The translations under genes were made by a program, and so were the position numbers. A stretch of DNA of 64,000 nt from Crossaster papposus (Eukaryota; Echinodermata; Asteroidea; Velatida; Solasteridae), in assembly GCA_037893245.1 (NCBI GenBank), contig JBAIAA010000025.1, positions 1,116,001-1,180,000 of the forward strand, written 5' to 3'. Positions 48,481-59,756 of this stretch are shown here, in pieces. How positions within the stretch are numbered: position 1 is the first letter of the stretch; every line of letters begins with the position of its first letter. The notes beneath the pieces are model-generated. The model was given only the letters and a program-made list of their open reading frames with translations, made no database searches and was not told the origin of the DNA.

Positions 48481-49582
48481 TTTTTTTATCAGAGTAGGCC
48501 TACTGGAGACTACTGAGATATGTATCTTGCCCTTCCAAGGCTCTGAGGAAAAAGCAGACAAACAACAACACAAAATTTAGCAACATGTACATCTCACTGC
48601 TGTTTCAACCATTGTAAAAAGCAAAAAAAGTATACAATTAAGTAAAAATACAAACTTAGAACCCTTTCTAATGAACATATCAAATAACTATCACTGTATC
48701 AGCTTTTATTTTGTGGTGAATTTTGTTTTTCAGGCTGTCCTCCCTTGACTCTTATTTGATCAAAACTAGAGAGAGACAGGTAACTACATAATTGCCGAGA
48801 TTGTTCATTAATCCTGCAACAACTTGTAATTAGTTGTAGGCCTAACTTATTGCCAATTTGCCATGGTTGCCTGCATCATACTTTGATGAGTCAAATACAT
48901 GTAGCTTTTATTTACTTTTCAGTGGTATTTAGTATTTGCTTCAGTATAAATAATGTATTTCTTTTAATGTAACCGTACATGATGTAACTGTACTGTAACA
49001 TTAATTATACACAAAGTCAATACCATAACTGGTTAAACATGCTAACTTTACACATCAACAACACATTCATTTGCTGCCAAGAATACACCAAAATGAAAAG
49101 AATTAAAGGCAACAATTATATATACATGTATTCACCTTAACAAAATAAATAATAATCATACTCAGTTGGCCTATCTAACCATAAAATATATGTTCAACAC
49201 TCACCACCAAGCAATGCAATGCTGTGCTCATATCCACACACCGGAAAACAAAATGGCTACCTTGAAAAAAAGTTTTGACAGCTGAGTTTCAGGTCAAAGG
49301 TTGCCTTTATCCTCTTCCACTAATTATAAAATGTAAACATACAATTAATATCAATCTTATGTCAAAAGCGATCAATCTTGGGCAAAAGATTGATTTTATG
49401 AAACAGAACTCTACAATTAATTGTGGCTTAAGATTGATTCGGACTTAAGGTTGAAAGATACAATTAATTGTTTTACATTCTTTATGAAACACCCGTACCC
49501 CAACAGGGTACACTTCAATCTTATTATTACAACCAATGCATTGTGTCCTTCAGGTTGCAAGTATGCCTTTTCTTTTATTTGA

Positions 49583-49869
49583 GGGAGAGTCGGGTTGGTG
49601 TAGCGGTTCTTTCCTCGCCTTCCACCACTATGACCCGGGTTCGAATCCGGCCTGGGTCAATATGTGGATTGGGTTTTCAGTCCCTGCCTGACTCCGTGGG
49701 TTTTTCCCCAGGATATTCTTCTGGGGTTTTCCTCCCACCTCTAAAACTGTAACTTCTTCACATTAATTGTTGAATGAAATAACAAATTGTTAAATGAAAT
49801 TTGTTCCCGCCGTGAATATGGCCATTGATGCTGGTACGGCGTTAAACCCTAAAAACTCACTCACTCACT
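49583..49869 (+). mobile_element. tRNA-derived SINE with 11-bp target duplication
   Basis: Flanked by CTTTTATTTGA at 49572-49582 and 49870-49880. The head has a tRNA-like A-box ('ggttggtgtagcggttc') and B-box (GGGTTCGAATCC). The body has 'ggggttttcctcccacc', and the tail runs 'ggcgttaaaccctaaaaac' into (CTCA)n. Transcribed by Pol III in active families and mobilised by a LINE. Perfect target duplication suggests a fairly recent insertion. Confidence 0.9.
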
Positions 49870-49944
49870 CTTTTATTTGAACTTGGACTGTTCATTTACA
49901 CAATTATTTGTTCTTTCTATCAACAGGTTACAGAGGTGTAAAAA

Positions 49945-52184
49945 ATGGTAAGTTGCAGCAATGTGTCTTTTGCATTATCTTATAGAGACAGTGTACAACT
50001 GATAGCGAAATAATCACTAATAACACTTTTTGTTGAGGAGAATGTGGCAAATCAACGTTTTATAGATGAATATAATTAGACCCTTCATTTCCAACACAAA
50101 ATTATTTGAAACAAATTTGTGTCTTTCTGTAAATACATGCATGTCAATTCATGATGAAAAACGTTTTTGAAATTGTGCAAAACACTTATTTGTGTTGTAG
50201 GCATATATGCGATTCTTAAAATTTTGTGAGGAACAATGCTGTTACATGCTTTTATACCCATACCGGTACATAGCACTGGCAGGGAATCAGTGTAGGTGGA
50301 ATTGTGTTCAATGCAATGTAACATTAACATAATGTTTTGTACTTTATTTTTTATTTAACAGAGCAACAAGGTAAAGGGGAGAAAGTCTCGAGCCAGAAAC
50401 TGGCAGACAAAGGAAATAACGGAGCTTGTTGACTTTGTAAAAGAAAACCGGGAGAGGCTATTTGGCAAAGCAGGCCATTGTAGCAGTAGGGTAGGTAGTT
50501 TGGTTATAATGTTGTCAAATAATTGGCGTACTGATGACTGACTACAGTATCGCATATTCTCGCGGTTGGCATGACGTCACGAAGGGGCGAGCCGTGCATA
50601 AAAACATGCATTAAACCTCGAATTTGTCCCTTTGCGATAAAGTGCATAAACAATGAAAGATAAACGAGGTTCCCGGATGTCCGACCGTGAGAATGGTCTC
50701 CCAGTTTCTCATAATAGTATAAGGAGTTCATTACTGAAATACTGTACCAAAAAAAAAAAGACTGAGTGAAAATATACACAGAAATGTAAACAACATTTTA
50801 TGTAATTTGTTAACCACCTGAGATTGAAAAACGTGAACATTTTTGCCCACCAGACCATAGTACAAAAAATGTGAACTTGGCAATCATTTTTTACATACAC
50901 TTGTAGGTTGAAGAAAGAAAAAAAAAATACTGGATGAAGGCGGCAAGCAAGCTGCGGGTGAGTGGGAGAGCTGAGCGTGGGTGGAGGGATGTCCGTAAGA
51001 AATGGACAGAAATGAAGTCCAATGCCAACAAATATCATCAAAGCAGGACGGGGGGAACAGGTAAGATTATTATCAAGATTTGTAACATTTTAATTTACAT
51101 AAACAAACTTTCTATAAGCAATTAAAGAAACTGTCTGTGTATAGGTTTGCATTTTATTTCGCAAATCATCATGGAGAATTGAGTGGCTATCCAAGTCACA
51201 GATTTTAATGTGAAGTAAAGCAAAATCTGCATAAACATCATGTATTCATGTTCTCCTCAATAAACATCAACCTGTGATTACCACATCGACTACTCTGTTT
51301 TCTTTATAAGGTGGGGGACCACAGGCAAAAAAGAATGAGGTGCTGGAAGTTGTCCTAGATGCTGTGGAACCAGAAGCTAAATTCGGGCTTCTCCCAGCAT
51401 CCTCCGAATGCTTCCCAGTAGATTCATCCCAGGTAAGTGTGGAGTATTGCTGCCTTATAATTTGTTTAGCCGCGTCACACATGGGGCTTTTTATTAGAGC
51501 CCGTTCTTGTTCTTGTTCTTGTTGTTACATGATCATGCTGCTGTACCTTTTTCGGCATCCGGGGAACTTCTCGGTAAAAGACCATTCAATACATTCACAC
51601 ATTGAATGTGTGGGCAGAATTGTGTTCTACTTATTAGGACACATGCAAAAGGCTGGACTCAGGACATGTGTGCATTGTGCTGTCAAACCATAATAGGAGG
51701 GTTAATAGCACAACGTTTCAGTCGTATGGTTTCCCCCATTTTTTTAATGAGATATCCTTTATTATTTATAATTTGGGTTGACTTCTTCAGTATTGGACAT
51801 TACAAATCAATTCAGATTCCATTTGGGTTAAAGTTAGCTTTCCCTTGCATTGATGCAAGTGTTCTTTATTTATTTCTAAAGGAATCTGAAGTGTCTCAAG
51901 AAATGCAGGAACTTGAGGAGGAGATTGAGAAGCAGCCAGACAGTGGCATCATGAAAGAACTGCAGACCCTCCGACAAGAACTTCAACTAGTGAAGGATCA
52001 ATCCAAAAAGACATCCACCACTGATAAGTCGGCCAAGGATCAGTTCATTGATCTAGAGAGGGAAAAACTCGAAGTAGCCAGAGAGGGACTGGACATTGAA
52101 AAGAAAAAAATTAAGATACATGAGGGAATACTACAGGTTTTGAGGGCCGGGGCAGTGGAAGGAATTTTTCAGAGTATGCAATAA
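49945..52184 (+). CDS. Harbinger Myb/SANT-like DNA-binding protein, copy C
   Basis: Exons 49945-49947 (ATG only, canonical donor GTAAGT), 50362-50490, 50907-51060, 51311-51432, 51882-52184; 236 residues, all phases consistent. Intron positions and exon sizes (129 and 154 nt) are identical to copies A and B. Trihelix residues: WQTKEITELVDFV, KKYWMKAASKL, GWRDVRKKWTEMK. The C-terminal exon encodes a long charged coiled coil (MQELEEEIEKQPDSG, LRQELQLVKDQSKK, LEVAREGLDIEKKKIK). No stop or frameshift seen, so this gene may be intact although its transposase is broken. Confidence 0.82.
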
Positions 52185-52580
52185 AAAACAACGGATCTCT
52201 CTCTCGTTACTTCCAACAGTTTACCCTTTTTAGCTGTTCATTCCCTGTTGGGAAAGCTTTTTAGTTTTTGTTAACATTTTCTGGTTTTTGGGGCACTTTT
52301 CCCAATAGTTTTGATGCATGTTTTAATTGTGCAAGCCACTTTGGAACCTCTTTGTCTCGCGCCTGAATGAAATTCAGAAAGAGACTATGCATTCACTATT
52401 TCTGTACATATAGTAGTCTGTAGTGTTATTTTGGTTTTTGATCCTATATGCAAAGTTGCAGTCCAATTCTAATCAAACTTGGGTGTAGTGTAACCTTCAT
52501 ATTATGGTCGTGTCTAGTTCTGAGGTCAACGTTATGCTTAAATTGTAAAACGCGTCTCATTTGAAAACTTGACTGTTGAA

Positions 52581-54312
52581 TCTATACTATAAAAGATGTT
52601 AAATTCGCCATCTTGTCCCTGGGCGCCGCCATCTTGGAACGCAGGGCCGCGCCATCTTGGAAACACAGGGCCGCGCCATCTTGGCGCGTGGTTGGCGCCA
52701 TGTTGGCTTTTGGTCGGGCGACTTGTCGCCGCGCGCGTGTGCCGCCGGCGTCGGTGCGGCGGGGTGCCGGACCGTTCGCGACGGGGAATCCCCCGGGGAA
52801 TCCCCCGGGGAATAAGATTTAAAAAAAATCGTATTCGTCCGTGGTGAGATTTAAAAGAAACGGACGTTACCGATAAACGCGTAATCGCTTTTCGATTGCC
52901 TGTCGATGTCTGCGGGCCTTTTTGCGCGAACTATTGCGTTATTTTTGCATTGTCCTTGACCGGAGTTCGGGCCGAAGCCTTCCCGAAATCGTACTGCCGT
53001 AACTCGGTTGCCGAATTGTTGGCCGTTTGCGATTAAGCGGCGGCTACATGCGTTACGCGAAGCCTTCGCAAATTAATTGTATCCGCCTTGCTTGCGCGGT
53101 GGCCGAGTTGGTGCCGAGTTTGTTGTTCGCGATTGGGCGGCCCGTCCCGTGTTATTTGACCTTTATACTCCATTGGTTATTGCGGAGTTTGAGCGCCAGC
53201 TTCGTTTTCGGCTTTGAATTTCGTGCGCGTCGACCACATTGCAGTCACAGGCTTGGAACGTTAACAAATGATTTATTCCTTTCGTGTTGCCTCTTGGGCA
53301 AATTTCGTTGCTTCACATTGTCGATACTTAAATATTACAACATTATCTGTCTCAAAACACTCCGAAACATATCGCTATTGCCTCAATTTCAACTTTGATC
53401 GTGCAAAAATGTCGCGAAATTGTATGGCGATGGTGGATATGAATATGCAATTTAGAAACGTGACTACGTTTCGGCTTCGGCTTTGCCTCCGAATTCCTGC
53501 GCGTCGACCATTTTGTAGTCACAGTTTTGGAACGTAAAAACAATGATTTATTCCTTTCGTGTTGCCTTCTGGCAAAATTTCTTCCTTTCACATTGTCAAT
53601 ACTTAAATATATCAACATTATCTCTCTAAAAACACTCCGAAACGTATCGCTATTGCCTCAATTTTAACTTTTATCGTTGAAAAATGTCGCGAAATTGTAA
53701 GGCCTATCGTGGATATGAATATTCAATTTAGAAACGGGACTGCCTTACGTCAGTTGAGGGCGCACTGTCAGACGGCCGGTCTGTTGGTTTTTTTCAATCG
53801 TAACGACGTAAATCAGAAACCCCGAAGTGGTTCGTATTGTTTCCCGTACGATTCATGTTAAAAAATCACGAGACGCAGGCAGCATGCAAGCAAAGATGAA
53901 CTGCCTATTGAGTATTATTAGTTCGGAAGTCGGGAAGTATTTTTACAAAGATTGTTTGTTATTCAGAGTCGATGGTATTCTACGGAGCCCCTAAAGGGAC
54001 ATATGACGAATACAAATCACCGTTACGAAATAATTTGAGTATTTTATTTCGTGCACTCAAAATAACTTATTTCGTGAGCTCGAAATGTTGTCGTGGCCAC
54101 GAAATGACTTCGTGCGCTCCAAGAATATCTGTTCGTGAGCTCGAAATAATTTCGTGCGCTCGAAATACTTTCTAGCTGGTACTCTACTCGCTAAGTTTCG
54201 CGATTTGTTTGTCATACAATCCATTGTGTTTTTAAGACGTCAACAAGGTGTATCTATAAGTTACGATTTCACCCAGCTAGCAGGTGCCGCGCGAAGCGCG
54301 GCATCCTGCTAG
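52581..54312 (+). mobile_element. Non-autonomous Helitron 2
   Basis: Begins TCTATACTATAAAAGATG after A and ends TCCTGCTAG before T. Just upstream of the end is the hairpin TGCCGCGC-GAA-GCGCGGCA (54285-54303), and the outer CTAGCAGG and CCTGCTAG extend the palindrome. The interior has 'gccatcttggaacgcagggcc' repeats (52604-52700), duplicated 'gggaatcccccg', and a direct repeat of about 280 bp (from about 53227 and 53507). No RepHel ORF. Inserted in the spacer of Harbinger copy C. Confidence 0.85.
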
Positions 54313-55249
54313 TTGTAATCAAACTTGGGTCATATGCATGCAATATTGTAACCTCAATATGATGGTCATGTCAATGGTCAAGTTTCGGGGTCAAAGGTCA
54401 TCTGAAGTCAAGTTGTAAAATTGAATAATTACAGGCGAGACACATGGTTCGAGAACCATCCTTGTTTTGTTTTTTTTAATACAATGAACTTTCAACTTTG
54501 TTCATTAACTAACATCTGAAGAGGTGTCGCGCATAATGTTGTTATGACGCAATCATTGTAGAGTCTTACAACTACCAAAATATTGCACTTGGTATATAGA
54601 CAGGGAAGAGTTATACAATGTAGAAAGAAAAAAAATATGACGTCATTATGAAGTTATCATGTTACATAGGAGTGGAGGAGATATGCAGGGAAGAAAGACG
54701 AAACCTTTCCTTCAAATTTTTGATAAATTCTAAAATGCATAGAAATTCCAAAGTACTATACATGTACATTAATTAGTAACTGAGTGTAAAGCAGTATAAC
54801 CTTCAATTGTTCGTGTTACTTTATTTATTAATGTGCTGCATACTTCCATCACTTATGACCGCTCACAGGATAAACACATGTAGTAGCCTGTACCCAAAAT
54901 TTCCAGACCAATAATCTTCGTGAATGGGACCATGATATACATTTATATTGAGGAATTTTTCCCAGGCGAGTTTTATGTTCCAATTGTAAACTAAAATGTT
55001 TTTTTTTTGCTTGAGTATACATCAACAATGAATTAACAAATCTGAAAAAAAATCTGCCAAAATTTGATTGAATCAGCTGAAACCCTGACGATGTCATTGA
55101 ATATCGGTATGGACATTTGCATATAATTTTGTTTTTAAGTTGCAATATGAAGATTGAAAATAAAGGTGCTGATTGATGGATTGCATTTAAAGGCGTTTCA
55201 TTGGCCTTTCAAATATTACTACTGGTAATGGAAAAACAACACCTTAGAC
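54313..55249. other. Spacer of Harbinger copy C, no gene seen
   Basis: AT-rich sequence between the convergent 3' ends of the Myb gene and transposase of copy C. Some 'caaacttgggt' and 'atgatggtcatgtc' words repeat those just left of the Helitron. No exon supported. Confidence 0.5.
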
Positions 55250-57192
55250 CTAGTTATTAGGCGGGTTGGGAGGTGTAAAAAAGTCAGCTATTATTTGTGC
55301 TCTTATTGCTTCCCCGTCAATGTTAACGTCATTCACAGCTTCAGGATAAACCTCATCTCCTGGCACATCCACGTCGTTCTCCTGGTCTAGGTTTGGCTCT
55401 CTCAGAAACTTGTTGATGTTGTGCAAGACACAGCATGCTGTCACAATGTTACAGGCACGGTCTGGTTTTATAGACATTCCAATCAGAAGACATCTGAATT
55501 TATTCTTCAGCTGGCCGTTTACTTGCTCAATGGAAGCTCTTGTTGATGTTTGTGCCCTGCAAACAAATGTAAAAATTATAAAGCTAAGTAAGATGATGAA
55601 AGGGTATTTCAAGAAATTTTAAAATGCTAATAAGCTATCGGGCTGTTTTATATCAACACTTTAAAACAACGATGTATTTATAAACTGCAACATACAATGG
55701 AGTGAGATGAAAGTAATGATTGTAGGGTTAAATCTAATTTATTCAGACATCCAATTTAGTTAAATTTTTACATTGTATGAAAGTGATTGTCATTGTATGA
55801 ATGACTGTGAATTTCTGAATGTTATATCATTGTCTTTTGTAACAGTAGTTTGAATGTTATTTATTGTTAATATTCAGAGGTATTTAAATAATTTGACATT
55901 TAACAACTTCAAGTCAAATAAAAAAGAGCAATAAAACTCATTTCAAGAACAGCTTGACAAAATGTAACATTTTTTTTGAAAGAATGTAGTTTGGGCATTA
56001 AACATAGCTCGCACAATACTCCCCCCTCCCCTTCCAAAAAGGGGGGGGGGGCTATAATTATATAGGGCCTATCCGCCAATATCTCAAATTAATCCCAATA
56101 CATAACCTTCACACAAAGAACCAATTTTCAGTGCTTTACCTGTTGTATGCAGCTTCGGCAGCGTTTTCTGGATTGACTATGGGTGTCATCAACCATGGGC
56201 GGAGTGGATAACCAGAGTCGCCCAATAAAACTCCAGATAAAACTCCCTCCCCAAACATCTGGCCAATGCGACTGGCTCGCAGAATTCTGCTGTCATGAGC
56301 ACTGCCTGGCCATCTAGCTGAAACATTGGTCAATCTATAATTTGCATCACAGATTAGCTGGATGTTGACACTATGAAAGCCCTTTCTGTTGATGAAAACA
56401 TGCTCATTAGGGCCCCAGGGGCAACCACGAAGTCGCACATGTGTGCAGTCAACTGCTCCTACCACCTTTGGGAATCCATGAAGCTCAAAGAATTCCCCTT
56501 TAACCTTATCCGATTCTGCTGGAGTGTGAGGGAATTTGATGTAGTCATTGCGTTTGTCACAAAGAAGATTGGTGACTCTTCTCAAAACTCTGGAGGCGCT
56601 AGCAACACTGATGCCTGTCTCATCCCCAGCACAAGTTAGCAGTGACCCTGATGCATAGTACTGTAACGTAGATTTCTCTTGGGGTCGACACAACACACAA
56701 GAAGGACTCTTGACACAAGTATTCTTGTTCTTCCGGTGATTCTCAGCCGTTTAATGTCATCTCTTGCCAACCAAACATGGACTTCAGGCTCACACAATCA
56801 CGCGGTACCAGAACTGGTTAGAACCAGTTCGGCGCTTGCGCAATCCAAAGGCGGGTTTCCGGGGCGCACCAGCAGGAGCCACCAGGGCGATCCCACCACC
56901 GTGGAATCGCTCCAGCGCCCTCTACCGCCCAACCGGCACGGGCGTTACAGTACTGCAATGCAGTGAAGACTTGTAAGCTGGGAGGAATGGCATGGTTTCG
57001 GGCTGATTTTGGCTGCAATTCTTCTTCAAGAAGGTCGATAATGTGCATGCATCCCTGCCTTGTGAATCTGTATCTCTTGAACATTTCTTTGTCATTGTAC
57101 TTATCTAGTGGGTTAACTCTATCCCGAAAAACTCTCTGTGCACGCAAAGCACGTCGATTGTGTTGTTCAATCAGCAAAAAATGTGCCGCCAT
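55250..57192 (-). pseudogene. Harbinger transposase, copy C, interrupted by a solo LTR
   Basis: Exon 1 is 57192-56140 on minus, containing the 288-bp LTR at 56662-56949. Exon 2 is 55556-55250. Leaving out the LTR and one copy of its 4-bp duplication, the frame is open over about 355 codons. It starts MAAHFLLIEQHNRRALR and has catalytic Asp in VVGAVDCTHVRLRG, Asp in AHDSRILRAS and Glu in ASIEQVNGQLKNKF. The insertion falls between LQVFTALQ and YYASGSLLT, N-terminal to the catalytic domain. The coding sequence is otherwise undamaged, so the LTR arrived late. Confidence 0.9.
56662..56949 (-). mobile_element. Solo LTR (probably Gypsy-like) in transposase C
   Basis: Ends TGTAACG and CGTTACA, flanked by the 4-bp duplication GTAC (56658-56661 and 56950-56953). 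TG...CA termini, 288-bp length and short target duplication mark a solo LTR, and TGTAA/TTACA ends are frequent in Gypsy-type LTRs. Contains a palindrome AACTGGTT-AGAACCAGTT near 56813. Orientation (minus) is judged from GC-rich U3-like and 'attaaacgg' positions and is uncertain. Confidence 0.78.
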
Positions 57193-57498
57193 GATGAAAA
57201 GCTATGCACATGTATGAACTATAATGTACATTTGTACTTCTACACGATAAATTTGCTTTACAACTTCCCGCCACTTTATTCATGTGATTAACATGTGACA
57301 TTTAAGTTTGATTTGCCTGCACAATTTACAAGTGATCAAGATCACTTGTAACTTTAAGATTGATTTTTAAGACTGATATCACTCTTAAAGTTTTTATGAA
57401 ACAGAAATAAGATTGATCTTAAACATAAGATTGATCAAGAGAGATAAGATTGATTTTGGGAGGATAAGATTAATTTTAAAGTTTTATGAAACACCCCC

Positions 57499-57920
57499 AT
57501 AACTGTTAAAGAATTGATGTGAAGATCTACTCTGCTCGTCAAACTGGAACTGACTGACGATGAGCTCTTGTCTGGATCGTTGTATATACCTGGATAGACT
57601 GGTCCGGCGTCGTTCTTATGATTCTTGCTTGTTAACATTAAAATATAGGCTTAGCTCGGGGTTGTTCGGGAATGTTCGCATTACATTTTGCTTATTCGGT
57701 TTTTGTTCTTTTTAAATTCGTACTGAAATTGACATAATCCTGGATCATTCTGAATGATTCTGGAGAATTAACTTCCGTATATTATTCGGTTTTATTCCGC
57801 ACTCAATCGCAGTCATTCGGTCTGATTCGGCTTCCAATTCATAAAGTTCTTGATTATTCTTGTTTCATTCTTAAGTTATTCTATTTATTATACAAACAGC
57901 GAATCGAGGCTAATTTCTGC
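57499..57920. other. Intergenic, no gene seen
   Basis: Flank between Harbinger C and the LINE, with repeated ATTCGG and TTCTGAATGATTCTGG-like words. May include more of the LINE's 5' part, but no convincing reading frame was found. Confidence 0.45.
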
Positions 57921-57975
57921 CCATGCCATCAATAATTTATATTCGGAATAGATTTGTTGACGAACTCAACACTTA
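57921..57975 (+). pseudogene. LINE endonuclease fragment (5' of insertion 1)
   Basis: Encodes IIYIRNRFVDELNTY and joins in frame across insertion 1 to LESIVLSSEPLLVTGDFN. It is the part of the apurinic-type endonuclease just before the catalytic GDFN motif. How far the LINE extends upstream is unclear. Confidence 0.65.
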
Positions 57976-58901
57976 TACCCCAGTCACAATTAAAGCGGAG
58001 CCCGGGCGGCGTGTGCGATTTCTAGGCATCGGCCGGCGTGTAGAGGTCGGCGAAAAATCGTGCGATATGGCGGTCACAGTCACAATTAAAAGTGCCCCGT
58101 ACGCTGCCATGACGGGGCCCGGGGAGTCGCCGACCGGCGATCGGCTGACTTTCTTGGAAATGGGGTCGAATTCTTGGCCCGTTTATCGGCCAGTGACTGG
58201 CAGGCACTCGTCCGGTGCTCTGCTTATGTCCTTGCGATACCCCCGCGGTATCCGGCAGGGTGCCAACCAATTCGTACAGGTCGTACGGCGGCCGGACGGG
58301 CATCTGTAGTGTGCCTGTCGAGTGGCCAGCGATCAACGGCCGAGGTTGGCGTTTGCACGCTATACCGCTACAACCTAGTTCTTGTTGCATTGGTGGCTGA
58401 AGAAGAGATGTAGTACTTGCACTATGAAACTTGTGTGATAAACTGTGTGTAGATGTAGATGTAGATGAGCCGCTTTTTTACCCTGCGAGCCCCGGCCGAT
58501 GCATGACCGATTCCAGGCTGGGCGCCGGCAGGGCGCCGTCCGGCCCCCGGCTGATTTCTGGCCAGGCACCGCCAAGTCGGCCGGAAGCCTGGCGGGACCC
58601 GGCCGGCGTGTGGGCGGCGCCTGGCCGATATATTGATTGTCTGGGTTGTCCAAAATTTTGCTCGGCGCCCGCCCGCCCTGCCGGACATCGGCTAGGCATC
58701 GACCGATTTATTGGCGATCAGTTTGCGATGCGAAACGCCGCACCAGGTTTTAAGTCCGAGTTAAAAGTAACTCGATGCCCGCCCGATGCCAAAAAATGAC
58801 CCGGCAGCCGCAAGGAGTCCCGTGGGGCCCCGGCTGAAAATGCCTAGAAATCTGCCGCAAACTAATCGCAAACCCATCGCAAGCCAATTGTGACTGGGGT
58901 A
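57976..58901 (+). mobile_element. GC-rich MITE in LINE (insertion 1), TTA target site
   Basis: TIRs TACCCCAGTCACAATT and AATTGTGACTGGGGTA, flanked by TTA on both sides (57973-57975, 58902-58904), consistent with a 3-bp PIF/Harbinger-type site. GC-rich core with many CGGCC and GCCGG words. An inverted relative is split by nested insertions at 60837-63669. No transposase; the apparent ORFs are high-GC artefacts. Confidence 0.85.
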
Positions 58902-59756
58902 TTACTTGGAATCTATTGTGTTATCATCAGAACCACTTCTAGTTACCGGTGATTTCAATATTCATATGGATGAAGCAGACAATCGTGACGCTCTACATTT
59001 GCTTGACATTTTAGAATCAATGAGATTTGAACAACATGTTAATCAACCAACTCATGAAAAAGGTCACACCCTGGACTTGGTCATCAAACGTCGGTGTGAT
59101 GATGTATTAGATGGTTTACCAATACATGTATTTTTAGACTCATTTAAAGATTTAGAAAAACTTGCTCAATGTTACAATAAACCTCTTACAAATTATGTTT
59201 TGAATTGTTTCAATCCGACCACTTGTTCCTTGGTTTAATGCCAAAATCAAATCTTCCAAACAGTTGCGGCGGAAAGAAGAAAGACAATGGAGACTTAGTG
59301 GCAAGGAATCTGATTTGAGTAGTTATAAAAAACAAAAGAATCTGACCAATTATATCATGATCCAGGCTCGTCAGGACTTTTACACTTCATTTGTTAGTAG
59401 GAATAGCTGCAATCCCAGAAGGCTTTTTAGTGCTGTTAATGATTTGTTAAAACCCAAATCCAGAAACAAGCTACCAGAACTTGTTAATAAGCAAGAATTG
59501 GTTAATGATATGAGTAAATTCTTTATTCAGAAGATTACGGACATTCATTCGAAAATCGATAATCTACTCCATTTGTCTGATGAAGTAGAGCAGATAAGCC
59601 CAACAGTTAAGTTTGATTGTTTTGTTCCACTCAGCGAGCATGATGTTAAGACTCTTATAAATAGTGGCTCTAAAAAATCTTGCCCTCTGGACCCAGTGCC
59701 TGCACAACTCATCATTGACTGTTTGGATGTTCTGTTACCTGCTCTGACTAAAGCTA
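58902..59756 (+). pseudogene. LINE (CR1/L2-like) endonuclease C-terminus and linker
   Basis: It opens with LESIVLSSEPLLVTGDFNIHMD, where GDFN is the endonuclease motif, then LLDILESMRFEQHVNQPTH and HTLDLVI. The later SDH region appears deleted (around 59110-59140), and the frame shifts near 59230. The second frame continues PWFNAKIKSSKQLRRKEERQW, FYTSFVSRNSCNPRRLFSAV and SCPLDPVPAQLIIDCLDVLL, the linker before the RT. The endonuclease nicks target DNA in intact copies. Broken here by shifts and insertion 2. Confidence 0.82.

Larger units (their letters stand above)
43333..49494 (+). mobile_element. PIF/Harbinger transposon, copy B (inverted relative to A)
   Basis: About 6.16 kb from GGGGGTGTTTCATAAAAC to TTTATGAAACACCC. 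Same gene layout, introns and internal repeats as copy A, in the opposite orientation, with only scattered single-base and short-repeat differences. Contains the transposase at 43642-44925 (plus) and the Myb-like gene at 46071-48480 (minus). Confidence 0.9.
49495..57498 (-). mobile_element. PIF/Harbinger transposon, copy C (diverged, nested insertions, left end missing)
   Basis: Same architecture as A and B: Myb-like gene on plus (49945-52184), transposase on minus (55250-57192), and a right end TTTTATGAAACACCCCC at 57498 preceded by AAGATTGAT subterminal words. The proteins differ widely from A and B, so this is a separate lineage. Inside lie a SINE (49583), a Helitron (52581) and a solo LTR (56662). 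No GTGTTTCAT left end is found between copy B and the Myb gene; the orphan end at 35031 is a candidate. Confidence 0.82.

Noticed and set aside
49590-49660. Functional tRNA gene at the SINE head
   Set aside because: It continues into a SINE body with tail and target duplication, and the cloverleaf is incomplete.
51606-51881. N-terminal extension of the ORF leading into the last exon of Myb gene C
   Set aside because: It is intron sequence. The acceptor TTTCTAAAG at 51881 and the phase from the previous exon place the coding start of this exon at 51882.
52596-53537. ORFs inside Helitron 2
   Set aside because: No Rep or helicase motifs, overlapping frames, and they include tandem repeats.
57540-57570. 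CTGACGA near 57555 as a hammerhead core
   Set aside because: No GAAA and cleavage triplet at suitable distance.
58380-58440. Possible extra hammerhead (CTGAAGA ... GAAAC)
   Set aside because: The bases between the two core words do not form stem II, and no NUH site with a paired stem I follows.
58174-58799. GC-rich ORFs in the MITE (also at 61547-62008 and 63230-63749)
   Set aside because: Overlapping frames on both strands with Arg/Pro/Gly-rich content expected from high GC. No recognisable domain.
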